The position numbers and the translations under genes were made by a program. This document shows, one piece after another, positions 1 through 10,935 of a DNA stretch of 64,000 nt. Within the stretch, counting starts at the first letter, position 1. Each line of letters begins with the position of its first letter. The DNA is taken from the NCBI RefSeq assembly GCF_027887165.1, contig NC_077233.1, forward strand, positions 178,587,006 through 178,651,005. The letters are read 5' to 3'. The stretch comes from Monodelphis domestica. Its lineage: Eukaryota > Chordata > Mammalia > Didelphimorphia > Didelphidae. The notes under the pieces were generated by a model. It worked only from the letters and a program-made list of their open reading frames with translations. It had not been told where the DNA came from and made no database searches.

Positions 1-69
1 AGATGGCTTCTCTATTCCCTTCTGGTTCATGGTCTATGATCCTCTGATTACCATGTCACTTTTCCATTG

Positions 70-265
70 ATTCTCCACAGCAATCCTGTGAAGCAGACTT
101 GATAGTAGAATTCCTGTTTTACAGATGAGGAAATGCAAACTCAGTGGACTTAAGTGATTTGCACAGCTGCTCATTATGCATCTCATAAGTGAGAGAGTCA
201 GCTCTGGACCCACTTCTTTTGGAATCCTAAGTCTAATGCTCTGCCCACTAGACTGTATTGCCTCT
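70..265 (-). mobile_element. MIR/CORE-SINE fragment
   Basis: The reverse complement of the MIR core is readable: the 'ttttacagatgaggaaa' block is followed by 'aagtgatttgcacagctgctc' type sequence and then the usual 'ctctgcccactagactgtattgcct' head. Old and diverged. The 70 bases before it and about 215 bases after it (266-480) show nothing I recognise. Confidence 0.8.
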
Positions 266-484
266 ACATCATGAAGAATGGATTGGGAGCACTGGAAGGT
301 CAAATATCCCTCACCATGACTTGTTTTCAATTAAGCCATGGAGGCTAATAGCCAGACTTGGTCTTATGAGGAAGCATGTAAGGTGACACAGATTTGGAGG
401 ACTCAGAAGTTCTTTGCATTTGTTGGCCATTTGCTAAAATCACACTATTGTAGTATATTTCTTTCTTTCTTTTTCAATTTCTCT

Positions 485-660
485 ATTGTTTAATATATGT
501 TTAATATTTCATGTTTTTCCCAATAACATGTAAAAACAATTTAAAAATGTTCATTTTTTAAAATTTTGATCCAAATTCTCTCCTTCCCTCCTTACCCTCC
601 TCACTCCGTAAGAATCATGAAACTTGATATAATTTACATGAAGCATATTTATTTCTAATT
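485..660 (-). mobile_element. Old L1 3' end fragment
   Basis: The block 'cccaataacatgtaaaaaca' followed by 'ttcattttttaaaattttga' and 'ccaaattctctccttccctcc' is the reverse complement of the 3' UTR of an older marsupial L1 subfamily. The same motif series recurs at 45787-45862 and, in plus orientation, at the end of 43245-43570. Confidence 0.7.
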
Positions 661-689
661 GCGCATTTATCCTTGATCTAAGTTAGGGA

Positions 690-870
690 TTCTTAACCTG
701 AGTTCTTTGAGCTTTGATGAGGAAAAAAATCATCTTAATTTCAATAAAATCAATTTTCCTTGATATGTTATAGATTTTATTTTATGTATTTAAAAATATT
801 ATTCTAAGAAAATGCCTATAGGCATATCAAAATGGTTCAATTCATGACCAAAAAAGTGAAGGATCTCTGC
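690..870 (+). mobile_element. hAT-like non-autonomous DNA transposon copy
   Basis: It begins with a 'gattcttaacctgag' terminal motif, contains the 'ttttattttatgtatttaaaaat' type central block and ends with a 'ctataggc...aaaaaagtgaaggatctc' motif. The copy at 24870-25062 has the same order and orientation. The family is assigned by the terminal motif and by the insertion context of the second copy. No transposase is present. Confidence 0.55.
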
Positions 871-874
871 TGTA

Positions 875-955
875 AGTCATCATTTTCTCCCCTATAAAAA
901 GAAAGGGTTAGACTAGATCAGACCCAAAGATTCTTCTAGTCTAATGTTCTGTGCT
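875..955 (+). mobile_element. MIR/THER1 3' half
   Basis: 'ataaaaagaaagggttagactagatcagac' type sequence followed by 'aagattcttctagtctaatgttct' matches the MIR/THER1 3' region (consensus idea: gttggactagatgacctc). A short remnant. Confidence 0.6.
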
Positions 956-959
956 TGGG

Positions 960-1719
960 CCTATCCAATATGCTTCAGAGGAAAAGAGTTTTATAGCCTT
1001 TCTTGAGAGTGGGTTGTAAATGGATCTGGAGAGAGAACAGCACCTGAAGTGAGAGGAAGGAAAAAGAGGTATAAGGAAAAGGAAAAGAGGTATAAATTTT
1101 AGATACAATGCCCACTTTCTTCCATTTTTTTTTCCTGAAGACCTTTCTCCAGATTTCCCTGAGTCAATAGGATGGTTGAAGATGACACTATCTCAGAACC
1201 ATACTGTGTTCATTTGAATGAATGGTTCAGAGTTCTCCAGGCCTTTTCTTACCACATCTAACAATGCATCTGTGTGTTGGTGTGTCTTTTGTTGATTTTC
1301 TATGTCTCTTCCACATTATAAGGATGTTAAAGATGATAAATCGCAGGTGAAAAGGTGTGTTTGTTTTTGAAACTATAGATTTTATCCTTTTTGTGAAGGC
1401 CATGACCATTCATAAACTCCAAGGCTATTCAGAGGTAGTAGAAGGCCTCTTTTCAAAGTCCCTACCTTTAAAAGCTTGACAGTGCCTCTCTGATCTCCAG
1501 TCTGTGATTTAGCAGGGAGTGGGGAGAAGGGGGGAAAGACACTCTCTATATAGTCAATGACTAAAAAACAAACCCCAAATCTTCCATAGTCTGTAAGCAA
1601 TGGATTATAGCCTATCAGATGTGGTCCTCTCTTTCTTTGTGCCTGATTTTGGGGAGTATGTGAAGGGTAAGAGGAGGGTGTCAATTTGGTAGCCAAAAAC
1701 AGTTTTTGAATCTATTTCT
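960..1719. other. Unassigned single-copy-looking sequence
   Basis: No repeat family, RNA gene or exon is recognisable in these 760 bases. The open frames on the minus strand (1227-1409 and 1382-1696) have no domain-like composition or splice context that I can support. Confidence 0.4.
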
Positions 1720-2010
1720 AACTGTGAAAGGTGTCAGCTGGGGAGCGTGTAATTTCTTCTTTTACAACGCTGTGTGTGTGCCATTTAAGATAATAATGAA
1801 AGACCCAGAGTGGAGGGGGAGAAAGAGGCCTTTGTTTTCCATTCTCAGTGCCTAATGAGAAATGGAAGAAAGCCTCGCCTTCCCCAATTTTTCAATCTAA
1901 GATTTCACTTCATCTTCCTTGCCTTTCCCACCTACAATTTCACTCTAAAATAAACTCTGGCAATATAATTGTTTCATTCAGAAAGTATAGAAAATGTTCA
2001 TCTAGTTTTC
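1720..2010. other. Repeat-free block, possible conserved non-coding element
   Basis: No transposon signature is visible and the composition is mixed, with GATA- and homeodomain-like short words (ttaagataataatgaaag). It could be a conserved non-coding element, but conservation cannot be judged without an alignment. There is no supported coding frame. Confidence 0.25.
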
Positions 2011-2162
2011 TTTGAGAAATCCCAACCACTCCACATATAATAGCCATCATACTTAGCACTATTCATTATACTATTGGAAAGGCTTTGAGTATGATTGTCA
2101 ATGGACTCCGTCATCCAAGGATCAATTTAGCATCATACCTTGCATGTTAATAAATAATTATA

Positions 2163-2345
2163 ATACAGTGGAAGAGTACTGGTTCCAGGATCAGTGGGCC
2201 TGACTTCAAATCCCATCTCTAATGCTTACTATCTAGTCTTGGGCAAGTCAGTTAAATTGTCTGGTCTCAGTTTCCTCAGATATAAAATGAAGAGTTGGCC
2301 TAAATAGCCTATGATGTCCCTTCAAACTCTAGATATAAACCCAAT
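2163..2345 (+). mobile_element. MIR/THER1 SINE
   Basis: Nearly complete order: 'gtggaagagtactggttcc' head, 'tgacttcaaatcccatctct', 'cttgggcaagtcagttaaat', 'ctcagtttcctcagatataaaatga', and the 'ttggcctaaatagcctatga' tail. Upstream 2011-2162 is unassigned. Confidence 0.85.
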
Positions 2346-2439
2346 GGAAGATGAAGAACTTTATTGTCAAAAGATTGGCTAACAGAATCTCGATTTCTTT
2401 AGCAAAAGAATTAAAAAGAAAACTATTTGTTTATTTTTA

Positions 2440-3070
2440 ATACTCTAAAATAACCAGTTAATTCCTTCCTTTCTCTCCCCTCCCCTCGTTAGCAAAATCT
2501 ATTGACAAAAAGATATGGGTATATATAAAACTATATCTTACTTATTTCATCAGTTATTTTTCTGGAGAGGGACATACATGAATCATTCTTAACTTAACTT
2601 AACTTAACTTCCCTTTTAGAATCAATATTGCATATTGGTTCCAAGGCAGAAGAGTAGTAAGAGCTAGGCAATGGGAGTTAAGTGATTTGTCCAGGGTCAC
2701 ACAGCTAAGGAGTATCTGAAGCCAGATTTGAATGTAGGACCTCCCATCTCTAGTCCTGGCTTTCCACCCACTGAGCCACCTAGATACCCCCACAAGTCAT
2801 TCTTCAAACAATATTTCTATTGCCGTATATAATGTTCTCTTGGTTCTGCTCATTTTACTCATCATGAATTCATATAGGTCCATATTTTTCCAAAATTAAC
2901 CTGCTCATCATTTCTTATGGTACAGTAGTACTCCATCATAATGTTAGCCACATCCTAATTGATGGGCATCCCTTTAATTTCCAGTTCTTTGCCATTATAA
3001 AGAGAGCTGCTATAAATATTTTAGAACATAGAGGTTCTTTTCCTTCTTACTTGATCACCTTAGGATTCAA
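2440..3070 (-). mobile_element. Old L1 3' region, split by a SINE1
   Basis: Before the SINE, 'ttcctttctctcccctcccctc' with 'ttatttcatcagttattttt' is L1 3' UTR in reverse. After it, 'ttctgctcattttactcatcatg' and 'gatgggcatccctttaatttcc', then 'gctgctataaatatttta', are the reverse of the ORF2 C-terminal region and early 3' UTR. Heavily diverged, with no usable frame. Confidence 0.75.
2591..2794 (-). mobile_element. SINE1-type element inserted in L1
   Basis: The reverse complement shows the full SINE1 order: 'ggtggctcagtgggtgg' head, 'gccaggactagagatggg', 'caaatctggcttcag', 'gtgtgaccctggacaaatc', and 'tcttctgccttggaacca' near the tail. The tail is not plain poly(A) but a pentamer run, (AAGTT)n read on the element strand, at 2591-2610. 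A short duplication 'tcattctt' flanks the element (about 2583-2590 and 2797-2804). Confidence 0.9.
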
Positions 3071-3089
3071 ACTAAATACATTTGATATG

Positions 3090-3305
3090 CTATTTCACAG
3101 ATATAGGGAACTTCAGGTACAGAACTATATCTACCAGCATGGGTCATCACCTATTCAATAAGTCATGGTCTCGGAAAGTTGCCTCAGGGGTTAAGTGTGT
3201 CTGGGGTCTTATAACCAGTAAGTGTCCGGGGTAAGAACTGAACTCAGACCTTCTTGACTCAAGGGCCAATTTTCTATTCGCCATTCCACCCTGACTCTTT
3301 GTGGA
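3090..3305 (-). mobile_element. CORE-SINE-like repeat of uncertain family
   Basis: The second half reads as the reverse of a SINE core ('ttaagtgtg...ataaccagtaagtg...gaactgaactcagaccttcttgactc...ccattccaccctgac'). The first part (3111-3183) is also found, diverged, at 4588-4650, so it belongs to a repeat I cannot name. Confidence 0.5.
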
Positions 3306-3384
3306 ACAAATCATTAAGCCCTATAAAAAGCATGGAGCAGATGATTGTCTGCTTGGGTAGAGAAGGTCCCTTAAGCATTATTAA

Positions 3385-3600
3385 TAATAAAAATCACAGT
3401 TTATAATCATATAGAACTTACACATTGGAAAGTTCTACTTTCACATTTATTATTTCATGTCAGTTTTATAACCCTGAGAGGCCAGAAAGGTAGGTATCGT
3501 TATTCCCATTGGATCAACAAAATGTAGTCTCAGGAAAGTAAACCAGCTCGCCTCTGGTCACACAGCCTGGGTGTCAGGTCACCTATTTACAACTCCTGCC
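3385..3600 (-). mobile_element. MIR SINE
   Basis: Reverse of a near-complete MIR: 'ttataatcatatagaacttacaca', 'ttattatttcatgtcagttttataaccctgagaggc' and 'ggtcacacagcctgggtgtc'. The following 3600-3930 is AT-rich and unassigned. Confidence 0.8.
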
Positions 3601-3934
3601 TCCCCTTCACATGTTCTCTTCATGCTGCTGGGCAAATGTGCTGAAGACATTTCAATATTAGCCTAAGAAAAATGTAATTAGAAGAGAAAAACCTGTTAGA
3701 ATTAACCTTGTATAATACAAAGATTAATATGAGTTTTTTAATTATTTGTTTTTTAGAACACTGGCCCCTCCAATAAATATAATCAAGAATTAGTTAATTA
3801 ACTAGTGGCAAAGCCCATTTTCCAGATATTAAGTCCATTTATGTTTTCACTACATTATTACTGGGGGGCCTGGAGGGGACCTTGGCTGAGATTAGTGAGA
3901 AGAGATAGGTATAATGAGTAATTTAAACAGATAA

Positions 3935-4125
3935 GTTTATATACACACACTATATATGGCTATATATATGCATATATACAGACACATATATGTATATAGA
4001 TATAATTGGTGTATTATGAAGATATACTTTATAATGTATTATATGTGTATAATACTTAAATCAAGTGTATATGTATATATATACATACACACACACACAT
4101 ATATATAGTGTGTATATGTGTATAA
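3935..4125. repeat. Imperfect (TA)n/(CA)n microsatellite
   Basis: About 190 bases of alternating TATATA, CACACA and TGTATA words with interruptions. Low complexity and no coding potential. Confidence 0.85.
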
Positions 4126-4139
4126 TTTGAAAAAGAATG

Positions 4140-4500
4140 GAGAAAACATTAACAAACTGTAGGTCTATAAGTTTCCCATAAGTGGAGGCATCTATGCTGA
4201 ATCTTGAATGAAGCTAAGAGGTGGAGGCAAGAGGCTCAGTGAGTTTCATTGCAGAAGCCCAGTCTACACAAAGGCACACAGGCAGGAGATGATGGTATGC
4301 TGAATTTAGGGAACAGCAAAGAGAACCACTTGGGTGCAACTTAGAATGACTGGAGCCAGATGGTGAAGCACCTTAAATGCTAAGATGAGGAATTAATATT
4401 TATCCTAGGAGAAATGGGGGCCTCCAAGGTTATACAAATACCAAAAAAGAAAGAAAGACGGTTCTTGCCTTCAAGGAGCAACACAAAAGAAAATTTAAAA
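4140..4500 (-). mobile_element. L2 LINE fragments
   Basis: Reverse of the L2 ORF2 C-terminal and 3' region: 'ggtggaggcaagaggctcag', 'cacaaaggcacacaggcagg', 'ggtgaagcaccttaaatgc', and 'atttatcctaggagaaatggg'. From about 4435 a second short L2 3'-tail-like piece follows ('acggttcttgccttcaagga'). Confidence 0.65.
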
Positions 4501-5464
4501 AAGAGGGGAGGTTCCAACTATAGGAACCTGTTGGAGAAGTCAAAGAAATCCCAAATCAGCCCCACATGAGTAAACAAAGAGGCAAGTTTAGGTACAGAAC
4601 TCAGTCTATCAGCACAGATTAGTATCTATTCAAAAAGCCATACTCTTGGAAAAAACTAAAATTAATACAGCTGGGTGGGAAATGAGATATCTATCCTTTT
4701 GCCTCTCCTTAATTAGAGGTTGCTGAGTTCATGGTTCCACCCTCTAATCAGAGGAGCAGAAGGTACTGATGAGGTAGGAGGAAGACAGGCTGATTGGATC
4801 TTGCAAGATGATGAGATTTCCCAATAATGAATTCACTGAAACCAGGATAGAGAAGTCAAAGTCCAAAATGGGTGTAGCTGTATGAGAAATGAGACCCTGT
4901 CTGAAGACAAGATGAAAGCCAGGCCCAGGATAGTTCCAACAGTGGAGTCTAGTGGGAAGGATGTAGGGATGATGGTCAAAGAGAAAATTGGCATAGTTTG
5001 GGAGACACCTGGGAAGCTTGTCAAAGTTCTTCCTAAAATATAGTATTCAGTATAGTATGGAATAATGACCCTTTTTGGGCAGGGGGTGAAGAGAGGGATG
5101 AGGAAGAAAAGTAAGTAAGTTTAATGTGGTATGATTTGTTTTTTGGTGAAACATACTGGCTTTTTGTAATGACTACTTTGTTTTCTAGTTCATTAATTAT
5201 CATTTTAATAATAAGTTATAAAAGTCAAAATCAGCAACCTATAGCATCCCTTTTTTGGGAAATCAAAATGATCTTTGCCCTTTTCCTATCATGTGGAACC
5301 CCTTCTATTGTCTCGGATGTTTTAACCATAACAATAGTTAGTCAGTCACATATTCTTTCTGTACCCTGAGATGTAGGTCATTTTAGCCTAATGACCTGAG
5401 CCCAACCAAGAATAGCTAGAATCACATCCCTTTTAAAGAACCAACACCCCTATGGTGAGGGGAA
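4501..5464. other. Unassigned sequence
   Basis: Apart from 4588-4650, which is a diverged partner of 3111-3183, no repeat, gene or RNA is recognised. Two frames near 4833-5024 (minus) and 5124-5369 (plus) look like chance frames. Confidence 0.4.
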
Positions 5465-7035
5465 GTCATTCAATAAGCGTTGCTGAGTACTACTGGGCAC
5501 CTAGCACTGTACTATGCCCAAGGATCCTTACTTAAAAACAAAACAGTCCTTGCTCTTGAGGAGCTCACAGTGGGCTGGTAGGAATCAACATATGTTCAGA
5601 AAAATAAGTAAAAAATAAATTTAAAAATAAACAGAAAGTAATTTCAGAGGAATCAGAAAGAATGATAGTTATAACACAATCAGAAAAATATCTCATATAG
5701 GAGGTAACACGAGTTGATCCTAGAAGCTAGGGTTGTAAGTGGGCAGAAGAAAGAGAGCTTTTTAACCATGGCATAACCCTTGTGCAAAGTCATGGAGGTA
5801 GGAAATGAAATGTTATGTATAAAGGACTACAAGTAGTCTATTCTGGTAAAAATGTAAAATGTATGGTGAATATTGTGAAATCACTTCAGAAAGTTAGGCT
5901 AGAGATAGATTGGAAAGGGGTTTTAATCGAGTTTTAAACAAAGATCTTCATTTTGTTAATAGGTAGCTACTGAATCTTCTTGGGGAGGGGCATGACATAG
6001 TCTGACCTATGTATCAAGAATACCATTTTGGCAGTTGTGTCTATGATGCATCAGAGAGGGATAAAATGAGGCAAGAAGACCAAGTAGGAGGCCATTTCAA
6101 TTAGAATGGTGACTATATATGGAGAGAAGGGATATAATTGATTAGATATGTTGGGTAAGAAAGAATGAACAATTGGAAATAACTCCAATGTTGCAAAATT
6201 GGGATTATTAGAAGGATGGTAGTGTCCTTGAAAGGTACAGAGAAGTTTGGAAGAGGGGAGTGTTTGGGGAAAGTTAATGAGTTCTGGTTTGGATATGTTG
6301 AGTTTCACCTGCCTATGGGACATCTAGATAGAAATGTGCAGCAAGCAGTTGGTGATTTGAGACTGGAGTTCAAGAGAAACATGAAAGATAGATATGCAGA
6401 TTTGGTAGTCATCTGCATAGAGATGCTAATTGAACACATGGGAATAGATGAGATCAAAAGGATAGAGAGTATAGATAGAGATGAGAAAAGAGTCCAGGAG
6501 AGAGCTCTGAGGTACATCCAAGCAAAGGAGGTAGGACATGAATGATGTTGCAATAAAAAAGACTGAAAAATATCAGATAGGTAGGAGAAAGACATCATAA
6601 GAATTCTGAGAAGAGAAAGAAATTCAGAAGAGGGTGGTCAACTGTGTCAAATGCAGAAGAAAAGTTAAGAAGGAGGAATGAGAAATGAGGAATGAAAAAA
6701 AAAAAGATTGGGTTTAGCATTCTAAAGATCCCTGAAGAGAGTAGTTTCAATCAAGTAGTAGGGCCAGACACCAGATTGGAAAGGCTTGAGAAATGAGGGG
6801 GATGTCAAGAAGTAGAGGGGGAAAACTACAGACAGCTTCTTCTAGGAGTATTCCAGTGAGAGATTTATGATCTAGTTTGAATGGATAGCAAAGTCAAGTG
6901 AAGACATTTTGTTTTAATGATGGAGTAGTTTGGAGTAAGTTTGTGAAATAATGGAAGCAACTAGTAGATAAAGAGAGATTGAAAATTAGGAAGAGAAGAG
7001 ATAATTGAAGAGAAAAAAATATCTTTGAATCATGA
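5465..7035 (-). mobile_element. L2 LINE, 3' end plus reverse-transcriptase region
   Basis: Read on the minus strand this is an L2 from its 3' tail (5465-5700, reverse of the 'cttattaagc...ccaggcactgtgct' type end) into ORF2. Translations recognisable as L2 reverse transcriptase are a 'MSHRQVKLNISKPELINFPQ' segment near 6260-6320, a 'SLELQSQITNCLLH'-type stretch upstream of it, an 'SAFDTVD' motif near 6625-6650, and a 'QSGVWPYYLIETT' segment near 6735-6775 (family form QSGFRPHHSTETA). It is broken by many frame changes and stops, so it is an old fossil. It resumes at 7926. Confidence 0.85.
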
Positions 7036-7039
7036 AAAA

Positions 7040-7925
7040 AAAAAGAATTTATTTTCCAAAATACAAGTAATAATAATTTTCAACATACTTTTTTCCAATA
7101 TTATAAGATCCAAATCATCTCCTTTTTTTAATTTGTAAAATTTTAGATAATTAATTTAGAATATTTTTCCATGGTTACAAGATTCATGTTCTTTTCCTCC
7201 CCTCCTCCCCAGCCCCTTCTTGTAGCTGACACACAATTCCACTGGCTTTTACATGTGTCATTGATGAAGACCTATTTCCATATTATTGGTATTTGCACTA
7301 GGGTGATCCTTTAGAGTCTATATCCCCAGTCAAATCTCCATCAACCTATGTGATCAAGCAGTTGTTTTTCTTCTGTGATTCTACTCCCATAGTTCTTCCT
7401 CTGAATGTGGATAGTCAAACCATCTCCTTCTTTCCCTTCCCACCCCCTCCTTGGAGAAGGCAAACAATTTGTTCTGGGCCATACATATATTGTCAAGCAA
7501 AACACACTTCCATGTTGGTCATTATTGTAAGAGTACAGTCATACAAAACCAAAACCCCAAAGTAAAACTGTAAATACACTGATGTGAAAAAGATAGTAAG
7601 CTTTGATCTGCATCCATTCAACTCCAACAGTTTTTTCTCTGGAGGTGGATAGCATTCCCAATCATAAGTTCTTCAGAACTGTCCCAGATCATTACTTTGC
7701 TGAAAGTAGCCAAGTTTTCATATTTTATTACCATACAGTATTGCTGTTACTGTTCTCCTAGTTCTACTTATTTCACTCTGTATCACTTTATGCAGCTCTT
7801 TCCAGCTTTTTCTAAAATCATCTTGCTTATTATTTCTTATAACACAATAGTATTTTATCACCAACATACACCACAATTTGTTCAACCATTCCCTAGTTGA
7901 TGGGCATCCCCTCAATTTCCAATTG
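7040..7925 (-). mobile_element. L1 3' end pieces inserted in the L2
   Basis: 7125-7420 is the reverse of the common marsupial L1 3' UTR ('agaatatttttccatggtta', 'ccactggcttttacatgtgtc', 'gtgatcaagcagttgttttt'). 7420-7925 reads as a different L1 subfamily ending in 'caccaacatacaccacaattt' and 'ccctagttgatgggcatcccc'. A third short older tail lies at 7040-7120. This is either several insertions or one mosaic. Confidence 0.75.
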
Positions 7926-8205
7926 AAGAGCAAAATTCCTGAAAAAGTTGGAAGGTAATGGAATAAAGGACTTATTAAGGTAGAAGGGTTGATCATGTCA
8001 GGAAGAACCCCCACCTTTTTCTCTAAGACTGAAGTAAAGGATAGGATAATTGGAGCAAAAATGGATGATAGTGAGGGGAATTTAAAGTATAGAACTGAAA
8101 AGAGAGAGTTCACAATGAGAAGTTTTAGGACTGACCTTGTGGAAAGTGTTTTAAAGTGCCAATCACTGAAGCATAAAAGGATGACTGTGCATCAGGAATA
8201 ACTCA
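7926..8205 (-). mobile_element. L2 LINE, continuation
   Basis: Resumes L2 ORF2 on the far side of the L1 pieces. Words such as 'ggaaggtaatggaataaagg' and 'gtagaagggttgatcatgtc' match the reverse of the linker between the L2 endonuclease and reverse transcriptase. The order is consistent with 5465-7035 being the same element. Confidence 0.6.
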
Positions 8206-8544
8206 GTCCAAATTAGATGACAGTCATTATTAGGGAAGTTTATATCTGGGTGCTCTCCCATTTCTACCCCTTGACCCTTCCTTTTAGTTGGTATCTTCCT
8301 CTGTTGAACCAGTTCCCTAACGTTGTTTCTGAAACTTCATCTGAAGTACCCATTTAGGTTTGGTCTCTGGTCTAATGTTCCTATTTTAGAACTCTCTACT
8401 CTTGTTTCACCCAAAATGTGTGATATGTCCTATTCCTGCAGAGAATTGCTCCAAACGCCAAGGGTTTAATGGAAGGAGAAACCACACATCCAACTTGGGG
8501 AGATAGCAGAAGACTTCTTGGTGTAAATGAAATTTAGACAGTAT
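8206..8544. other. Repeat-free sequence
   Basis: No repeat or exon recognised. Mixed composition with a pyrimidine-rich first half. Nothing further can be supported. Confidence 0.3.
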
Positions 8545-8762
8545 GGGTTATTTTAGAAAGAACTCTGGACATGGAATTAGGAGAACTCATTTCTAATACT
8601 GGCTCTGATATTAGCTGTTTGAGCCTAGGCAATTCACAGTATCTCTCAGCTTGAATCTCCATAAAATTGGGATAATAATACTTTCATTCCCTACCATAAG
8701 GCTGTTGGAATTAAAATGCTTTGTAAACCTTAAAACACTATAGAAATGTTAGTTATTATTAC
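8545..8762 (+). mobile_element. MIR SINE, near full length
   Basis: Order preserved: 'aagaactctggacatggaatt', 'ctaatactggctctgatatt', 'cctaggcaattcacagtatc', 'ataaaattgggataataata', 'gctgttggaattaaaatgct', and the 'cactatagaaatgttagttat' tail. Confidence 0.85.
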
Positions 8763-8844
8763 TTAATGATAATGTTTAAAGAAAGGGAGGAAATGCTGAA
8801 AATTGGAAATAGAAGGTAGGAAAGGGGAAAGCATTCCAAAACAA

Positions 8845-9800
8845 ATAATCAATCAATAATATTTACTAATCATGTATTAATGTTCCAGGCACCATGCTAA
8901 GGTCTGGGATACAAAAAGAGGAAAAAAGACAGTCCCTACCCTTTAAGTGCTTACAATCTACTGGAAGAGACATCATGCCAACAAATATATACAAGACTAT
9001 TCAGATATAGGAAATATAGGAAATAACAAAAGAAAAGCACTAGAATTAAGAAGGGTCAATTCTGTTGACTGTGGGATTTTAGATGATACTTAAAGGAAAT
9101 AAGGTCAATAGAAATAAACTCAATAGAGTATAAGAGAAAGAGATTTCCAGGCATGGGAGACAACTAGAGACAATGCCTAGAGCTGAAAGATGGATGGTCT
9201 TGTTCATGGAAAAGCCATGATACCAATGTCACCAGACAGAAAAAATATAAATTGTGTAGTATGGTTTAAGGCTGCAAACGAAATGGAAACATGAAAGACA
9301 TTTTATATACATACATACTTATAAATATATATGTTTTATATGTAAATATATGTGTATGTTTACATATCCTGAATGATGCTTTCTATGATTCAGGGAGGGG
9401 AGAAAAGGAAGGGCTGAGTCATTTGTAAAAAAATTCTATTAAAATATAAAGAAGGTTCAAAAATAGGAAGGGAATAGTTTATGAAGGACTTGGAATTCTA
9501 AGAAGAGAATTTTACATTTGATCCTGGATGCACTAGGAACCACTGGAGTTTATTAAATAGAATGATCCAAGGCCCAGAGGTGGGAGGGAACATGGAAAGT
9601 TTGGAGAAAGTCAGTTAGTCTAATTTGGATGCCACTAAGGTTTAGGGTTTCATATTGCATGATTGTGACAGATAACTTTGAAGTTTGAGTTGGTGCCAGA
9701 TTGGATTGAGCCTTGAGTTTCAAAATGGGAGAATCTGAATTTTTTTTGGAAGGTAGTGGGAAGCTATCCATACTGTTGTTTGAACCTCAAGAGATAAAAT
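8845..9800 (-). mobile_element. L2 LINE 3' portion
   Basis: Starts with the reverse of the L2 tail ('aatcaatcaataatatttac', 'gttccaggcaccatgctaagg') and 'gacagtccctacc', then runs into ORF2 C-terminal sequence ('ttccaggcatgggagacaac', 'tttgatcctggatgcactagg', 'aaccactggagtttattaaa'). An AT-rich microsatellite interrupts it at about 9300-9365. 9600-9800 looks like more L2 of a different branch. Confidence 0.75.
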
Positions 9801-9914
9801 AAATAAAGACAGACTATAGAAGAACCAAATGAAAAGGGGAGCCTAAAAGTATTCTGCCAGTGTCCATGGCTAGATGTTCCAATTTAGGGACTATAATGGA
9901 TTAAATGATAGCAG

Positions 9915-10080
9915 AATATAGTAGTCCGTAAGCTGGCCTTGAAGTCATAAAAACTTGAATTCAAAACCTACTAAGGCTTAGGGAACATTACTCAGCCTCA
10001 GTTTCTTCATTTGTAAAATGAGGAGGGTTGACTCAATGAACTTTAAGATCTCTTCTAATTTGAAATCTTATGATCCTATG
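9915..10080 (+). mobile_element. MIR/THER1 SINE
   Basis: 'ggccttgaagtcataaaaac', 'ctcagtttcttcatttgtaaaatgag' type middle and 'agatctcttctaatttgaaa' tail. The next 320 bases (10081-10399) are unassigned. Confidence 0.8.
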
Positions 10081-10399
10081 CCATGTCTGAGCCAATAAGT
10101 AATAGATTAGATACTGCTCTGAATCAATGAGGGAAATTTCTTTAACATTTCTTTGATGGAAACCAGAGACCTGGACCACCTCCTTTTTTTACCTATTCTT
10201 CAGACAATAATAAAAATAACACCAAAACTAGTGGAGCTGGGTAACTTAAAAATTGGTGTTCTGTGAGAACTGGTTTGATTAAGATGCCATGCTCATCTTC
10301 CTAACTCTGCAAGTGGTTCAGTTTATTATCTTATTTTTGGCATTCTTTCTATTCCCATATCCTATTTCACAGAAATAGTTATGTTAATAATACCTGGTC

Positions 10400-10660
10400 A
10401 AATTTTCTTGTTGTTGTTCAGTCATGCCCAACTTTCCATGGCCTCATTTTGACTGGTCTTGGCAAAGATACTGTGGTAGTTTGCCATTTCCTTCTCCAGT
10501 TTATTTTATACATGAGGAAACAAAAGCAAACAGGGATAAGTGACTTGCCCAGGGTCACACAGGTAATAAGTACTGGAAACCAGATTTGAACTCAAGATGA
10601 TGAATCTTCCTGACTCCAGGTCTTACACTTTATTTGCTTTGCAACATAGCTGCCCCTACC
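10400..10660 (-). mobile_element. MAR1-type SINE (RTE-tailed)
   Basis: The reverse complement gives the whole order: head 'ggcagctatgttgc', 'tcaaatctggtttcc', 'gtgtgaccctgggcaagtca', then the RTE-like tail 'ggagaaggaaatggcaaac' and 'gggcatgactgaacaacaac'. This tail is why the family is thought to be moved by RTE LINEs. Confidence 0.9.
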
Positions 10661-10717
10661 TGTTAAAAGTGTCTATGATTTATAATAAAAACTTTTTTGA
10701 AAATATTGTTAGATAAC

Positions 10718-10935
10718 TTGATCATAGATTAGGATCATTAATAGATTTAGAGACAGTAGAGACTTCAGGGTTAATCTAGCCCATCCAACCCTTCTCATTT
10801 CATAGATGAGAGAACTGAGACCCAGAAAGAAGTAACTTGTCCAACATCACACACTGAGTAAGTGCCTGTGCAAGGCACAACTTGACCCCTCCTTTGACCA
10901 CACACCCAGCATCCTTTTCATGGTACAAAGCAGAG
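10718..10935 (-). mobile_element. MIR/THER1 SINE
   Basis: Reverse of THER1/MIR with the 'gatcatagattagg' start, 'ctcatttcatagatgagagaactgag', 'ttgtccaacatcacacactgag' and the head. Confidence 0.75.

Noticed and set aside
2591-2794. tRNA gene suggested by SINE head sequence
   Set aside because: SINE1 and MAR1 heads are tRNA-derived, but none here keeps a cloverleaf with proper A and B boxes and acceptor stem.
5124-5369. 81-codon frame with hydrophobic segments as a small membrane protein
   Set aside because: No homologue recognised, no exon signals, and hydrophobicity is expected from T-rich DNA.
6051-6598. Overlapping frames on both strands as possible genes
   Set aside because: The minus strand is L2 reverse transcriptase; the plus-strand frame is its shadow.
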